NCBI GenBank assembly: GCA_050305935.1
Contig: JBNLGG010000002.1
Coordinates: 111,496 to 175,495, forward strand
Origin: CAJXNP01 sp050305935
Lineage (GTDB): Bacteria > Bacteroidota > Bacteroidia > Cytophagales > Cyclobacteriaceae
Length of the DNA: 64,000 bases
Direction: 5' to 3'
The notes under the pieces are model-generated. The model saw nothing but the letters and a program-made list of their open reading frames with translations, did no database searches and was not told where the DNA came from. The stretch's first letter is position 1; the number at the start of each line of letters is the position of its first letter. The translations under genes and the position numbers were made by a program. Shown here in pieces: positions 24,687 through 33,451 of the stretch.

Positions 24687-25568
24687 ATGATTGAAAGTTT
24701 CCTCCGATTTTTACAATACGAAAAAAGGTACAGCCTCCATACTATTCAATCTTATAAAACTGATCTCCTTCAGTTAGAGAGCTTCTTAAATTCCGAATTT
24801 TCTGGATACAAGATTGTTGATGCAAGCCATTCAATTTTAAGAAGTTGGGTGATAAGTCTATCCGAAGATGGGCTGAGTGCCAGAACCATCAACCGGAAAA
24901 TTATATCCATCCGGTCGTTCTATAAATTTGTTATCAGGAAGGGAACATTAAGCGCTAATCCCGCTTCTAAGCTTCGCCTGCTTAAGACCAGCAAAAACAT
25001 ACCCCATTTTATCCGTCAGGAAGAAATGATCGGCCTGTTGGATCGATTTGATTTTGACGAAGATTTCAATGGACAACGAGATCAGGTCATTTTAGAAATC
25101 CTCTATGGAACGGGAATCAGGGAAGCCGAATTGATCAACCTCACAGAAAATATGGTGGATTTGTCTGAACGGCAGATAAAAGTTTTGGGCAAAAGGAATA
25201 AGGAAAGGATCATTCCGATCTCCTCAGGATTGTCATCAATGATTAAAAAATTTATTGACAAGAAAAAAGACACTTTTGGAAGTAACGCTTCTCAATTTTT
25301 AATCGTTACTAATAAAGGAAAAAAAGCTTACCCGATGTTTATTTATCGGATCGTGAACAAATACCTTAAATCATTTACACATGTTGAAAAATCAAGCCCA
25401 CACGTATTGCGTCATACTTTTGCGACGCATCTTCTCAACAAAGGAGCAAATCTCAACGCCGTTAAAGACCTGCTCGGACATCAGAGTTTAGCTTCTACAC
25501 AGGTATATACTCACAATACTCTTGATAAAATCAAAAAAATATTTGAACAAGCGCATCCTAAAGCTTAA
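24687..25568 (+). CDS. xerC: Tyrosine recombinase XerC
   Basis: XerC/XerD recombinases resolve chromosome dimers at dif before division. The protein of 293 residues has the N-terminal SAM-like DNA-binding domain (about 1-85) and the catalytic domain. All active residues are visible: Arg145 (GTGIREAEL), Lys169 (VLGKRNKER), His239 and Arg242 (HVLRHTFATHLL), His265 (LLGHQSLAS) and nucleophile Tyr274 (TQVYTH). The location between rpsU and hpf is the usual place of a house-keeping XerC in this phylum, so it is not a phage or transposon integrase. It has its own short leader of 76 bases with inverted repeats. Confidence 0.92.
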   Translation: MIESFLRFLQYEKRYSLHTIQSYKTDLLQLESFLNSEFSGYKIVDASHSILRSWVISLSEDGLSARTINRKIISIRSFYKFVIRKGTLSANPASKLRLLKTSKNIPHFIRQEEMIGLLDRFDFDEDFNGQRDQVILEILYGTGIREAELINLTENMVDLSERQIKVLGKRNKERIIPISSGLSSMIKKFIDKKKDTFGSNASQFLIVTNKGKKAYPMFIYRIVNKYLKSFTHVEKSSPHVLRHTFATHLLNKGANLNAVKDLLGHQSLASTQVYTHNTLDKIKKIFEQAHPKA

Positions 25569-25595
25569 TGGTGTAATCTTTAAACTTTTATTATT

Positions 25596-25895
25596 ATGAA
25601 ATTACAAATGCATTCTATTCGATTTAATGCTGATGTGAAGTTGTTAGACTTTATTCAGAGGAAGGCAAACAAATTAGACACTTTTTTTGATAGAATAATC
25701 GACGGAGAAGTGTTTTTGCGATTAGACAATGATGTACAGAATGAAAACAAGATAGTTGAAATCAAATTAAACATACCCGGCCAGCAGCTCTTTGCAAAAG
25801 AAAAAGCCAAGAGTTTTGAGGCTGCAGCAGATCTTTCCGTGGAGGCGCTAAAAAAACAATTGAAAAAGTATAAAGAGAAAAATTTTGTATACTAA
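25596..25895 (+). CDS. hpf: Ribosome hibernation-promoting factor, short form (HPF/RaiA)
   Basis: This protein of 99 residues binds in the 30S decoding channel and holds ribosomes inactive in stationary phase. It has the family fold: MKLQMHSIRFNADVKLLDFI, then DGEVFLRLDNDVQNENKIVE and a C-terminal helix SFEAAADLSVEALKKQLKKY. It lacks the C-terminal dimerisation domain of long HPF. It follows xerC by 27 bases and ends at a strong terminator. In many relatives tRNA genes and tuf come next; here the convergent metK follows instead. Confidence 0.92.
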   Translation: MKLQMHSIRFNADVKLLDFIQRKANKLDTFFDRIIDGEVFLRLDNDVQNENKIVEIKLNIPGQQLFAKEKAKSFEAAADLSVEALKKQLKKYKEKNFVY

Positions 25896-25921
25896 AAAAA
25901 GCTGCTTCGGCAGCTTTTTTT
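25894..25921 (+). terminator. Rho-independent terminator of rpsU-xerC-hpf
   Basis: The stem GCTGC / GCAGC (25901-25905 with 25910-25914) and a TTCG tetraloop are flanked by seven A and seven T. It begins at the hpf stop codon. Confidence 0.9.
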
Positions 25922-25941
25922 ATGAACAATAAAATGCCCCT

Positions 25942-25988
25942 AAAAAAATCCGGAAAGCCTGCCTCCACCTTGAGTAAGACTTTCCGGA
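25942..25988 (-). terminator. Terminator-like hairpin after metK
   Basis: TCCGGAAAG (25949-25957) and CTTTCCGGA (25980-25988) form a perfect 9-base stem with a 22-base loop. On the minus strand a run of seven T follows. It lies 28 bases past the metK stop. The loop is unusually long for an intrinsic terminator. Confidence 0.7.
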
Positions 25989-26016
25989 CATCAAAATATT
26001 TCAAAATCAGTCTTAA

Positions 26017-27279
26017 TTACAGACCGAAAGCACTTTTTACTTTGTCAACGTAGTCAAGTTTTTCCCAGGTAAACAATTCCACTTCCATCTCTTTTCTTTC
26101 AATGGATGCGCCGTTTGGCCGTGAGAAAACTTTTTTAACCACTTCGTTTTTTCTACCCATGTGGCCATAAGCGGCAGCCTCAGAATACATCGGGCTTCTT
26201 AGTTTAAGCGTCTTCTCAATCATGCCTGGTCTCAGGTCAAATATTTCCGTCACCTTTTTTGCTATTTCACCATCGGAAATGCCCAAATTGCTTGTTCCAT
26301 AGGTGTCAACAAATATCCCCATCGGTTCTACCACCCCAATGGCATAAGAAACCTGGACGAGAATTTGATCAGCGACTCCGGCAGCCACCAGGTTTTTAGC
26401 TATGTGCCGGGTAGCATAAGCAGCAGACCTGTCTACTTTACTTGGATCTTTTCCAGAGAATGTACCGCCACCATGCGCACCTTTTCCGCCGTAAGTGTCT
26501 ACGATGATTTTTCTTCCTGTTAAGCCGGTATCTCCGTGAGGCCCACCGATTACAAACTTTCCTGTAGGGTTGATATGGTAATTTATCTGATCAGTAAACA
26601 GCGTTTGCAACTCAGGTTTTAATTGAACTTTGACTCTGGGGATAAGGATATTGATGATGTCTTCCTTGATCTTGGCAAGCATCTTTTTCTCCTCGTCAAA
26701 ATCGTCATGCTGGGTAGAGACAACGATGGCATCGATCCTTTGAGGAACATGGTCGTCAGAATATTCTATGGTTACCTGAGACTTTGAGTCAGGCCTGAGG
26801 TAGGTCATTTCCTTACCTTCTCTTCTGATCTTGGCCAATTCAATCAAAATTTTATGACTCAGGTCAAGTGCCAAAGGCATATAGTTTTCGGTTTCTTTTG
26901 AAGCAAAGCCAAACATCATACCCTGGTCACCGGCTCCCTGCTCTTCTACAGCGCCTCTTTCAACACCCTGATTGATATCTGATGATTGTTCATGGATGGC
27001 AGAAAATATTCCACATGAATTACCTTCAAACATGTATTCGCTTTTTGTGTAACCAATTTTATTGATTACATCCCTGGCGATTTGTTGTACATCGAGGTAA
27101 GTGCTTGATTTAACTTCACCGGCCAAAACAACCTGACCAGTAGTGACTAATGTTTCACAAGCTATTTTTGAATTAGGATCGAATGCTAAAAAGTGATCTA
27201 CGAGGGCATCAGATATTTGATCTGCTACCTTATCCGGATGTCCTTCCGAAACGGATTCTGAGGTGAATAGATATGACAT
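26017..27279 (-). CDS. metK: S-adenosylmethionine synthetase
   Basis: MetK makes S-adenosylmethionine from methionine and ATP. The protein of 420 residues begins MSYLFTSESVSEGHPDKVAD, with the ATP-binding GHPDK. It contains GAGDQGMMFGFA, KFVIGGPHGDTGLTGRKII and GGGTFSGKDPSKVDRSAAY, all family signatures including the flexible loop and P-loop-like glycine motif. I use the ATG at 27279, not one 24 bases upstream. A promoter -7 box ends at 27301, so the upstream start would fall in the untranscribed or extreme 5' part. No SAM riboswitch fold was recognised in the very short leader. Confidence 0.96.
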   Translation of the reverse strand: MSYLFTSESVSEGHPDKVADQISDALVDHFLAFDPNSKIACETLVTTGQVVLAGEVKSSTYLDVQQIARDVINKIGYTKSEYMFEGNSCGIFSAIHEQSSDINQGVERGAVEEQGAGDQGMMFGFASKETENYMPLALDLSHKILIELAKIRREGKEMTYLRPDSKSQVTIEYSDDHVPQRIDAIVVSTQHDDFDEEKKMLAKIKEDIINILIPRVKVQLKPELQTLFTDQINYHINPTGKFVIGGPHGDTGLTGRKIIVDTYGGKGAHGGGTFSGKDPSKVDRSAAYATRHIAKNLVAAGVADQILVQVSYAIGVVEPMGIFVDTYGTSNLGISDGEIAKKVTEIFDLRPGMIEKTLKLRSPMYSEAAAYGHMGRKNEVVKKVFSRPNGASIERKEMEVELFTWEKLDYVDKVKSAFGL

Positions 27280-27300
27280 AGTTATTGTTTTTAATTGCGG

Positions 27301-27308
27301 CAAAAGTA
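27301..27308 (-). promoter_or_regulatory. Candidate -7 promoter element of metK
   Basis: On the minus strand TACTTTTGC contains an exact TAnnTTTG (27308-27301), 21 bases before the ATG at 27279. A TTG at the usual -33 distance is not evident. Confidence 0.5.
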
Positions 27309-27406
27309 GTTAATATTTTTAAATGATGGAGGTTTCTAACAATTTAACAGGGTCAACCGATTCAAAAAATCTTTGACGTCAATGTGGTATCGAACGGTTT
27401 GGAGAT

Positions 27407-27436
27407 TTGTTCATTTCAGGTTACATCTTAGTTTTG
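27407..27436 (+). promoter_or_regulatory. Bacteroidota-type promoter upstream of enoyl-CoA hydratase
   Basis: TTG at 27407-27409, a 19-base spacer and TAGTTTTG at 27429-27436 fit the consensus. This predicts a leader of about 125 bases before the hydratase gene, longer than usual here. No other structure was recognised between 27309 and 27567. Confidence 0.55.
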
Positions 27437-27567
27437 AACCAGCAGCACGCTTCAAAATCAATGTTGACGAAGGTTAAAAGGGTTTATTCCGAATAATATG
27501 CCTTTTGCCTTCAAACTAAGAATGATTTTACTAAATTTTGAACCGCTAAGGAATAAACACTGTGAAT

Positions 27568-28353
27568 ATGGACCATATGAGAAATTTGATTGTTGACCAG
27601 TCAGGCCAAACACTCATAATTACGATTAACAGGCCGGAAAAATTAAATGCGTTGAATGGCCTGACATTGGAAGAGCTGAAGGGAGCCATTCAAATTGCCT
27701 ATGACGAGGAAAGAATAAGGGGAGTGGTCATAACCGGAAGTGGTGAGAAGGCATTTGTTGCAGGCGCAGACATCAGCCAATTTACAGGTTTAAATGAAGT
27801 GAATGCACGAAAATTTTCTGAAAGCGGGCAGGAAATTTTTGGGTTGATAGAAAACTGCCCGAAGCCGGTAATCGCGCTCGTAAATGGATATGCACTAGGT
27901 GGAGGTTGTGAATTAGCGCTGGCCTGCCATATGCGGATTGCTGTAAAATCAGCTGTTTTCGGCCTTCCTGAGGTGACGCTCGGTATCATCCCCGGGTACG
28001 GTGGTACGCAGCGGCTCCCGCAGTTAGTAGGAAAGGGGAATGCCATGGAAATGATTTTAACCGGAAGAAAAGTTTCAGCCGAAGAGGCATATTCAATGGG
28101 CTTGATTAATTTTCTTACCGAGAGCATTGTAGAAGCAAAATCCAAGGTAGAAGAAGTATTGGCCAAAATATATAACAATGCCCCCGTGGCGATCAGTATG
28201 GCCATTGACTGTATAAACGCTGCAAATTCTAAAGAAGAAGATGGATTTTTATTTGAAGCCAATAGTTTTGCACATTGCTGCACCTCCGAAGATTTCAAAG
28301 AAGGGACTGCGGCATTTTTAGAAAAAAGAAAACCAAACTTTAAAGGGAAATAG
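27568..28353 (+). CDS. Enoyl-CoA hydratase/isomerase family protein
   Basis: This crotonase-fold enzyme of about 261 residues probably hydrates enoyl-CoA in fatty-acid or related acyl-CoA breakdown. Visible are ITINRPEKLNALNG, the oxyanion-hole region AFVAGADISQF, NGYALGGGCELALAC with the first catalytic Glu, and FGLPEVTLGIIPGYGGTQRL with the second. Both glutamates are present, favouring hydratase over the more specialised crotonases. Several starts are possible (GTG 27562, ATG 27568, ATG 27577); I use 27568. It is followed 1 base later by the flippase gene, so they share a transcript although functions differ. Confidence 0.92.
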   Translation: MDHMRNLIVDQSGQTLIITINRPEKLNALNGLTLEELKGAIQIAYDEERIRGVVITGSGEKAFVAGADISQFTGLNEVNARKFSESGQEIFGLIENCPKPVIALVNGYALGGGCELALACHMRIAVKSAVFGLPEVTLGIIPGYGGTQRLPQLVGKGNAMEMILTGRKVSAEEAYSMGLINFLTESIVEAKSKVEEVLAKIYNNAPVAISMAIDCINAANSKEEDGFLFEANSFAHCCTSEDFKEGTAAFLEKRKPNFKGK

Positions 28354-28354
28354 A

Positions 28355-29860
28355 TTGGGAAAGATCAGGAGACTCGCCAGCGATACTGCCTATTATGGGC
28401 TAAGCAGTATAATCGGCAGGGCCGTCAATTTTTTATTGGTTCCATTTCTCACAAGTCCCGGTGTCCTGACAGTAGAAGAATATGGAGAGGTAGGCTTGGT
28501 GTACGCCAAGATTGCCTTTCTGATCATTGTATACACCTTTGGTTTGGAGACTGCATATTTTCGATTTGCTTCTAAAAGTGATGTCAATGAAAAAGACCTG
28601 TTCAACAATTCGCTCAGTTTCATACTGATCCTTTCGACTCTCTTATCCTCCCTACTTATTTTCTTCGATTCTCAGATAATTAATTGGATTGGCTTACCGG
28701 GCAAGGAAATTTTTATTCACCTGGCGGCGGTAATTATCTTAATTGACGCTATTGTAGCCATTCCATTTGCCAAACTCAGGTATGAACGGAGGCCAAGAAA
28801 ATTCGCAGTTTTAAAAATATTAAATATTCTGGCAAATGTCTTTTTCACAATTTTCTTTCTCTTTTTTTGCAAGGGTATATACAACGAGAACTTTTTAACC
28901 TCACTTAAGCCGATAGTCGGCTATATCTATTCTCCATTATTAAATACTGAATATGTTCTGATTGCCAATCTTCTGGCGAATCTCTTATTTTTTGTGTTGC
29001 TGTGGGATACATTTAAAACATATCGACCTGTCTTTAACAGACTGCTGTTAAATAATGTTCTCATTTATGCATATCCATTGGTTTTCACCGGACTGGCGGG
29101 AGTTACTAACGAAATGCTCTCCCGACTTATGTTGGTTAGGTGGTTGCCTGAAGGATTTTATGGTGAATTAAACAATGTGGAGGCACTAGGGGTTTTTACC
29201 GGGGTATATAAATTGGCCATTTTTATCAATTTGGCTATTCAGGCATTTAAATACGCCGCTGAACCATTTTTCTTTTCGGAGTCAACTCAAAAGGACTCAA
29301 AGCAAACCTTTGCCAGGGTCTTTTACTATTTTATCATCGTTGGGGCATTTGCCGTTTTAGCGATAAGTTTGAATCTCGAAGTACTCAAATATTTTTTAAG
29401 AAGTGAGGTATATTGGACAGGGCTTCATATCGTTCCGATTCTACTGGTAGCACAACTGTTTTTCGGCTGCTATGTGAATTTCTCCATTTGGTTTAAGCTT
29501 ATTGACAAAACATACATTGGCACCTACCTGACAGTTATCGGGGCTGTATTGACCATTGTGTTAAACTATGTTCTTATTCCGATTTCCGGTTTTGAAGGAA
29601 GCGCAGTGGTTACCCTGATTGTTTATTTTTATATGATGACAGCGGTCTATTTTCTGGGGCAGCGGTTTTATCCCATTCCATATAACATTAAAGCAGCGCT
29701 GGTATATTTTATATTTTCCGTTTCGCTCATAGTGGCGGGTTGGTATATCGAATTGGGGAACCCCTTGATTAATCAGATATTTAAGGAAATATTAATATTT
29801 GTCTATGTAGCATTGGTGTATGTGATTGAGCGAAAAAGATTCCCATCGATTAATAAATAA
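28355..29860 (+). CDS. Polysaccharide flippase (Wzx/MATE-like, MOP superfamily)
   Basis: This integral membrane protein of 501 residues has about 14 hydrophobic helices, as in Wzx-type flippases that move lipid-linked sugars across the inner membrane. The N-terminus LASDTAYYGLSSIIGRAVNF with LLVPFLTSPGVLTVEEYGEV is typical of the polysaccharide biosynthesis/export family. The start is a TTG at 28355, one base after the hydratase stop; no in-frame ATG gives a complete first helix. The nearby sugar-phosphate nucleotidyltransferase (29929) and the ugd/uxs pair at 50 kb could supply the sugars. The transported glycan is unknown, and lipid II flipping is possible but less likely. Confidence 0.85.
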   Translation: MGKIRRLASDTAYYGLSSIIGRAVNFLLVPFLTSPGVLTVEEYGEVGLVYAKIAFLIIVYTFGLETAYFRFASKSDVNEKDLFNNSLSFILILSTLLSSLLIFFDSQIINWIGLPGKEIFIHLAAVIILIDAIVAIPFAKLRYERRPRKFAVLKILNILANVFFTIFFLFFCKGIYNENFLTSLKPIVGYIYSPLLNTEYVLIANLLANLLFFVLLWDTFKTYRPVFNRLLLNNVLIYAYPLVFTGLAGVTNEMLSRLMLVRWLPEGFYGELNNVEALGVFTGVYKLAIFINLAIQAFKYAAEPFFFSESTQKDSKQTFARVFYYFIIVGAFAVLAISLNLEVLKYFLRSEVYWTGLHIVPILLVAQLFFGCYVNFSIWFKLIDKTYIGTYLTVIGAVLTIVLNYVLIPISGFEGSAVVTLIVYFYMMTAVYFLGQRFYPIPYNIKAALVYFIFSVSLIVAGWYIELGNPLINQIFKEILIFVYVALVYVIERKRFPSINK

Positions 29861-29864
29861 TCTT

Positions 29865-29872
29865 TACTTTTG
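29865..29872 (+). promoter_or_regulatory. Candidate -7 promoter element of the nucleotidyltransferase operon
   Basis: TACTTTTG matches TAnnTTTG exactly, 57 bases before the ATG at 29929. No TTG is at the -33 distance. It may start the long plus-strand gene run that follows. Confidence 0.4.
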
Positions 29873-29928
29873 TCATCTTATTAAAATTCCGAATAAACCT
29901 TCGGTCTATTTTTAAAATCGCTTATTAA

Positions 29929-30936
29929 ATGAACATTATCATTCCCATGGCTGGAATGGGCAAACGCCTCCGGCCTCATACCCTTACCATTCCCAAACCC
30001 TTGATTCCCATTGCAGGACGACCCATTGTCGAATGGCTTGTCGCCGATATTGCTAAAGTGACTACAGAGAAAATCGATGAAATCGGCTTTGTGATTGGGA
30101 AAAATTTTGGGAAGGAAGTCGAAGATAATTTGGTCGAGATCGCCGACCATTTAGGGGCGAAGGCAAGAATTTTTTACCAGGAAGAGGCGCTGGGCACAGC
30201 ACATGCTATTTTTTGTGCCGAAGAGCTATTAACCGGGAAGACAATTGTAGCCTTTGCCGACACATTATTTAAAGCTGATTTTATTCTGGACGTAGAAAAA
30301 GACGCGATCATTTGGGTGCAAGAAGTGGAAGACCCGTCCCAGTTTGGTGTTGTGAAGCTAAATGAGCAAAACCAAATCATTGACTTTATAGAGAAGCCAA
30401 AAGAGCTCATCTCTCCTCTCGCCATCATCGGTATCTATTATTTTAAAGATGGCCTGGCGTTGAGGAAAGAAATAGAAGACTTGATAAAAAACGATATCAA
30501 AGACAGTGGTGAGTTCCAATTAACCCGGGTGTTGAAAACCCTTCAGCAAAAAGGAAAGACCTTCTATCCGGGACAGGTAGAGCAGTGGCTGGATTGTGGT
30601 AACAAAGTTGCCACCGTTGAAACACATAAGTCGTATTTAGGTTTTATAAGAGAAAATAATTTAATTAGTAAGACGGCAAAAATTGAAAACTCTGTCGTCA
30701 TACCGCCAGTCTACCTTGGTGAAAATGTTGAACTTAACAATACGGTTATTGGTCCCTACGTTTCAGTAGGGAAGAATAGCAGGATATCTGAATCACGTAT
30801 TCAGAATAGCATTATTCAAACGGAGAATGATATCAAAAATGCAAACCTCGCCAATTCAATGTTGGGCAATAACGTAACCTATGTGGGCAAAGCAACGGAT
30901 TTAAGCGTGGGGGATTACAATACAATTTACAATTGA
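29929..30936 (+). CDS. Sugar-phosphate nucleotidyltransferase (RmlA/GlmU-like N-terminal type)
   Basis: The protein of 335 residues joins a sugar-1-phosphate to a nucleoside triphosphate. The N-terminus IIIPMAGMGKRLRPHTLTIP with KPLIPIAGRPIVEW is the nucleotide-binding signature. FADTLF corresponds to the metal-binding Asp, and FGVVKLNEQNQIIDFIEKPK to the product-binding loop. After residue about 235 come left-handed beta-helix-like repeats (SKTAKIENSVVIPPVYLGEN, ELNNTVIGPYVSVGKNSRIS), so the protein also has a hexapeptide-type tail. The exact sugar (glucose, mannose or other) cannot be decided. It is the first of a co-directional series leading into envelope genes. Confidence 0.85.
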   Translation: MNIIIPMAGMGKRLRPHTLTIPKPLIPIAGRPIVEWLVADIAKVTTEKIDEIGFVIGKNFGKEVEDNLVEIADHLGAKARIFYQEEALGTAHAIFCAEELLTGKTIVAFADTLFKADFILDVEKDAIIWVQEVEDPSQFGVVKLNEQNQIIDFIEKPKELISPLAIIGIYYFKDGLALRKEIEDLIKNDIKDSGEFQLTRVLKTLQQKGKTFYPGQVEQWLDCGNKVATVETHKSYLGFIRENNLISKTAKIENSVVIPPVYLGENVELNNTVIGPYVSVGKNSRISESRIQNSIIQTENDIKNANLANSMLGNNVTYVGKATDLSVGDYNTIYN

Positions 30937-30945
30937 TAGAGGGAA

Positions 30946-32703
30946 ATGAAAGCAAGATCTGCGAGTTTATGGGCTTTGGTTGTGTTGTTCTTGTTGGGAT
31001 TGCCAGACGCACAAGCACAAACAAGAAACAAGAAAAAATCAAAAGATGCTGAAAGTAAGGAAATTGGCTCATCCTCTGCTTCAGACCCAAGGAAATCGGA
31101 ATATTATTTAGCTGAAGCACAGAAATATTTTATTCTGGAAGACTATGCCAAAGCATTTGTACTGTACCAAAAGGCTTTGGAGTATGATAAAAATAATGCG
31201 GCGGCCTATTATCAAATAGCATTGATTTATCAAAAAAGTGAAGAGTATGATAAATCCTTAACCAATGCACACCAGGCATTGGAGATAGTTCCGGATAATA
31301 AATATTTTTACCTCTTGCTTGCGGATGTTTACACGTCGCAAAATAACTATGACGCTGCCATTGAGACCTACCTATCGATGATCGACAATTGCAAGGATGC
31401 AAATGAGCATTTATTCGAACTGGCCGCATTGTATATCTTCAAAGAAAAATATGCAGAAGCCATCAAAGTGTACGATCAAGTGGAGGAAACATACGGATTG
31501 AATGAACAGGTCACTTTTCAAAAGCAGAAACTTTACATTCAGACGAGTAATATAGAAGGCGTTATCCGGGAAGGTGAGAAATTGATTGAGGCATTTCCGG
31601 GTGAATCGAGCTACGTAGTGTCTCTTTCGGAGATTTTGATATCCAATGGGTACGAAGAAAAAGCCGTGGCATATCTTGAAGGCTTTTTAGTGGAATATGA
31701 CGACAACGATCCATACGTGAAAATGCTCCTTTCCGAGGTATACAACAAAAGTGGTGATTGGGAAAAAGCTTACAAATTTCAGAAGGATGCTTTCCAAAAC
31801 CCGGAACTTGAGCTACTCTCCAAATTAAAACTGGTTAATTTTTATATGCAACAGCTTCCTAATAAGGATATTGAGAAAACATGTGTGGAGCTTACTGATA
31901 TTTTGATTCAAACCCATCCCGACGAAGCAGATGTATATACGCTTGCAGGCGACTTAAACATGAAATTACAGAATAATGAAAAGTCTGTGGAAATGTATAA
32001 GAAAGCCATCGGTAAGGGAGCCAATAGTTACAATATCTGGCACAATATCATCCAGGTTTCATTTGCAGGTGAAAAGTATAATGATGTCATTAAGTATGCA
32101 GGAGAGGCCATTGAGTTGTATCCAAATCAGGTGTTTCTCTACTTCTTTATGGGAATAGCACAAATATCGCAGGAGAACTACGAAGATGCAGTAGAAAACC
32201 TGGAAATAGGAAAGACCCTGACCGGGAATAATGATGAGCTAAAATCGACGATCAATGCCCAGTTGGGTGATGCCTATAATTTTTTAAAAGAATATGGTAA
32301 ATCTGATGCGGCGTATGATGAATCGCTGGCCTACAACCCCAATAATGACCATGTTCTAAACAATTACGCTTATTTTCTTTCACTGCGGAAAGAAAAGCTG
32401 GATTATGCCATGAAGATGTCATCGAAGTTGGTAAAGCGAAATCCAGAAAACTCAACTTTTCTTGATACTCATGCCTGGGTCCTGTACGTGCAGGGCAAAT
32501 ACAAAGACGCCAGGTATTATATCGAAAAAGCCATTGAGAATGATGAAGATGTAAGTGGTACTATTATAGAACATTACGGAGATATTCTTTTTAAATTAGG
32601 CGAAGTTGATTCTGCGGTGATGCAGTGGCAAAAGGCAAAAGGAATGGATGAATCTTCTGAATTAATCGATAAGAAAATTGCAGATAGAAAACTTTATGAA
32701 TAA
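30946..32703 (+). CDS. Secreted TPR-repeat protein
   Basis: The protein of 585 residues has a signal peptide (about 1-25, ending AQAQ), a short basic spacer and then a long array of TPR units from about residue 50 to the end. Examples are KYFILEDYAKAFVLYQKALE, AYYQIALIYQKSEEYDKSLT and YIEKAIENDEDVSGTIIEHY. TPR arrays in the periplasm commonly assemble outer-membrane or secretion complexes. It lies 9 bases after the nucleotidyltransferase and its end overlaps the DUF4292 lipoprotein gene by 8 bases. That close link to DUF4292 and EnvC suggests a shared envelope role. No enzyme domain is visible. Confidence 0.85.
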   Translation: MKARSASLWALVVLFLLGLPDAQAQTRNKKKSKDAESKEIGSSSASDPRKSEYYLAEAQKYFILEDYAKAFVLYQKALEYDKNNAAAYYQIALIYQKSEEYDKSLTNAHQALEIVPDNKYFYLLLADVYTSQNNYDAAIETYLSMIDNCKDANEHLFELAALYIFKEKYAEAIKVYDQVEETYGLNEQVTFQKQKLYIQTSNIEGVIREGEKLIEAFPGESSYVVSLSEILISNGYEEKAVAYLEGFLVEYDDNDPYVKMLLSEVYNKSGDWEKAYKFQKDAFQNPELELLSKLKLVNFYMQQLPNKDIEKTCVELTDILIQTHPDEADVYTLAGDLNMKLQNNEKSVEMYKKAIGKGANSYNIWHNIIQVSFAGEKYNDVIKYAGEAIELYPNQVFLYFFMGIAQISQENYEDAVENLEIGKTLTGNNDELKSTINAQLGDAYNFLKEYGKSDAAYDESLAYNPNNDHVLNNYAYFLSLRKEKLDYAMKMSSKLVKRNPENSTFLDTHAWVLYVQGKYKDARYYIEKAIENDEDVSGTIIEHYGDILFKLGEVDSAVMQWQKAKGMDESSELIDKKIADRKLYE

Positions 32704-33451
32704 GTCCATTTTTGTCCTTTTACTTTTTGGAAGCATTTTATTGAGCTCATGTGCCAAAAAGGTGTTGGTTTCCAACTCTTCTGTCACCTCCAAAAAGCTT
32801 GATATCGAGCAGCTTGATTTTAATTACCTGGAGACAAAGACAAAAATCAGGTACAAAGAAGACAGACAGAAATTAAATGGAAATGCCCAGATAAGAATTA
32901 GAAAGGACAGTTTGATTTGGATGTCGCTTACTTCGTCCCTGGGTATCGAAGTAACAAGAAGTATTATCACACCTGATACGGTTGTCGTGATGAATAGAAT
33001 GGATAAAGAATATTATACTTTTAATTTTAAGCAATTAAGTGACTATTTCAATTTTCAGGTTGATTATGATTTGTTGCAGTCGGTGTTATTGGCCAATCTA
33101 CCTGTACGCCTGGGACCTGAAGATAAGATTTCTGAGATTCCCGGCTATACGAAAGTAAACCAAAGGAGTGGATTGCTCATCGTAGATAGTTACGTGAATA
33201 CAGAGAACAAAAAGCTCGAAACGGTGGTAATGAAAGAAATGTATTCGCAAAACCAGCTTTCATTAAAATACAGTGATTTTTCCCAGCTCAATGATACGCT
33301 TTTCCCCGCGCTTTGCGCAATTAGCCTCACCTATGACACACCTGAAGGGCCCATGGTTACCAGTGTGGACATAGAATATAACAAAGTGGAGGTTTCAGAT
33401 AAACCTTTAAAGTTCCCTTTTTCCGTTCCTGAAAAATATGTTCATAAATAG
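32696..33451 (+). CDS. DUF4292 lipoprotein
   Basis: The protein of 251 residues begins MNKSIFVLLLFGSILLSSCA, a clear lipoprotein signal with Cys after LSS. The rest is beta-rich, with KLDIEQLDFNYLETKTKIRY and NGNAQIRIRKDSLIWMSLTS. That pattern fits DUF4292, and the incomplete-barrel style recalls LolA/LolB-like lipoprotein carriers; the resemblance is my inference. The ATG at 32696 is chosen because it starts the signal peptide; a frame opening 18 bases earlier exists. It overlaps the TPR gene by 8 bases and the EnvC-like gene by 14 bases, so all three are translationally coupled. Confidence 0.82.
   Translation: MNKSIFVLLLFGSILLSSCAKKVLVSNSSVTSKKLDIEQLDFNYLETKTKIRYKEDRQKLNGNAQIRIRKDSLIWMSLTSSLGIEVTRSIITPDTVVVMNRMDKEYYTFNFKQLSDYFNFQVDYDLLQSVLLANLPVRLGPEDKISEIPGYTKVNQRSGLLIVDSYVNTENKKLETVVMKEMYSQNQLSLKYSDFSQLNDTLFPALCAISLTYDTPEGPMVTSVDIEYNKVEVSDKPLKFPFSVPEKYVHK

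Noticed and set aside
24687..25568. Tyrosine recombinase considered as a marker of an integrated element
   Set aside because: It stands in the conserved rpsU-xerC-hpf group and has the house-keeping XerC layout; no attachment repeats or phage genes are near.
27304..27567. Possible SAM riboswitch between metK and the hydratase gene
   Set aside because: The metK promoter box lies only 21 bases before its start, leaving no room for a riboswitch; no SAM-binding fold was recognised.
27699..28298. Minus-strand open frame of 199 codons inside the enoyl-CoA hydratase gene
   Set aside because: Antisense to an intact enzyme with all motifs; the composition is typical of reversed coding sequence.
30946..32703. 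Repeated motifs considered as DNA direct repeats
   Set aside because: They are TPR protein repeats with divergent codons, not nucleotide repeats or a CRISPR array.
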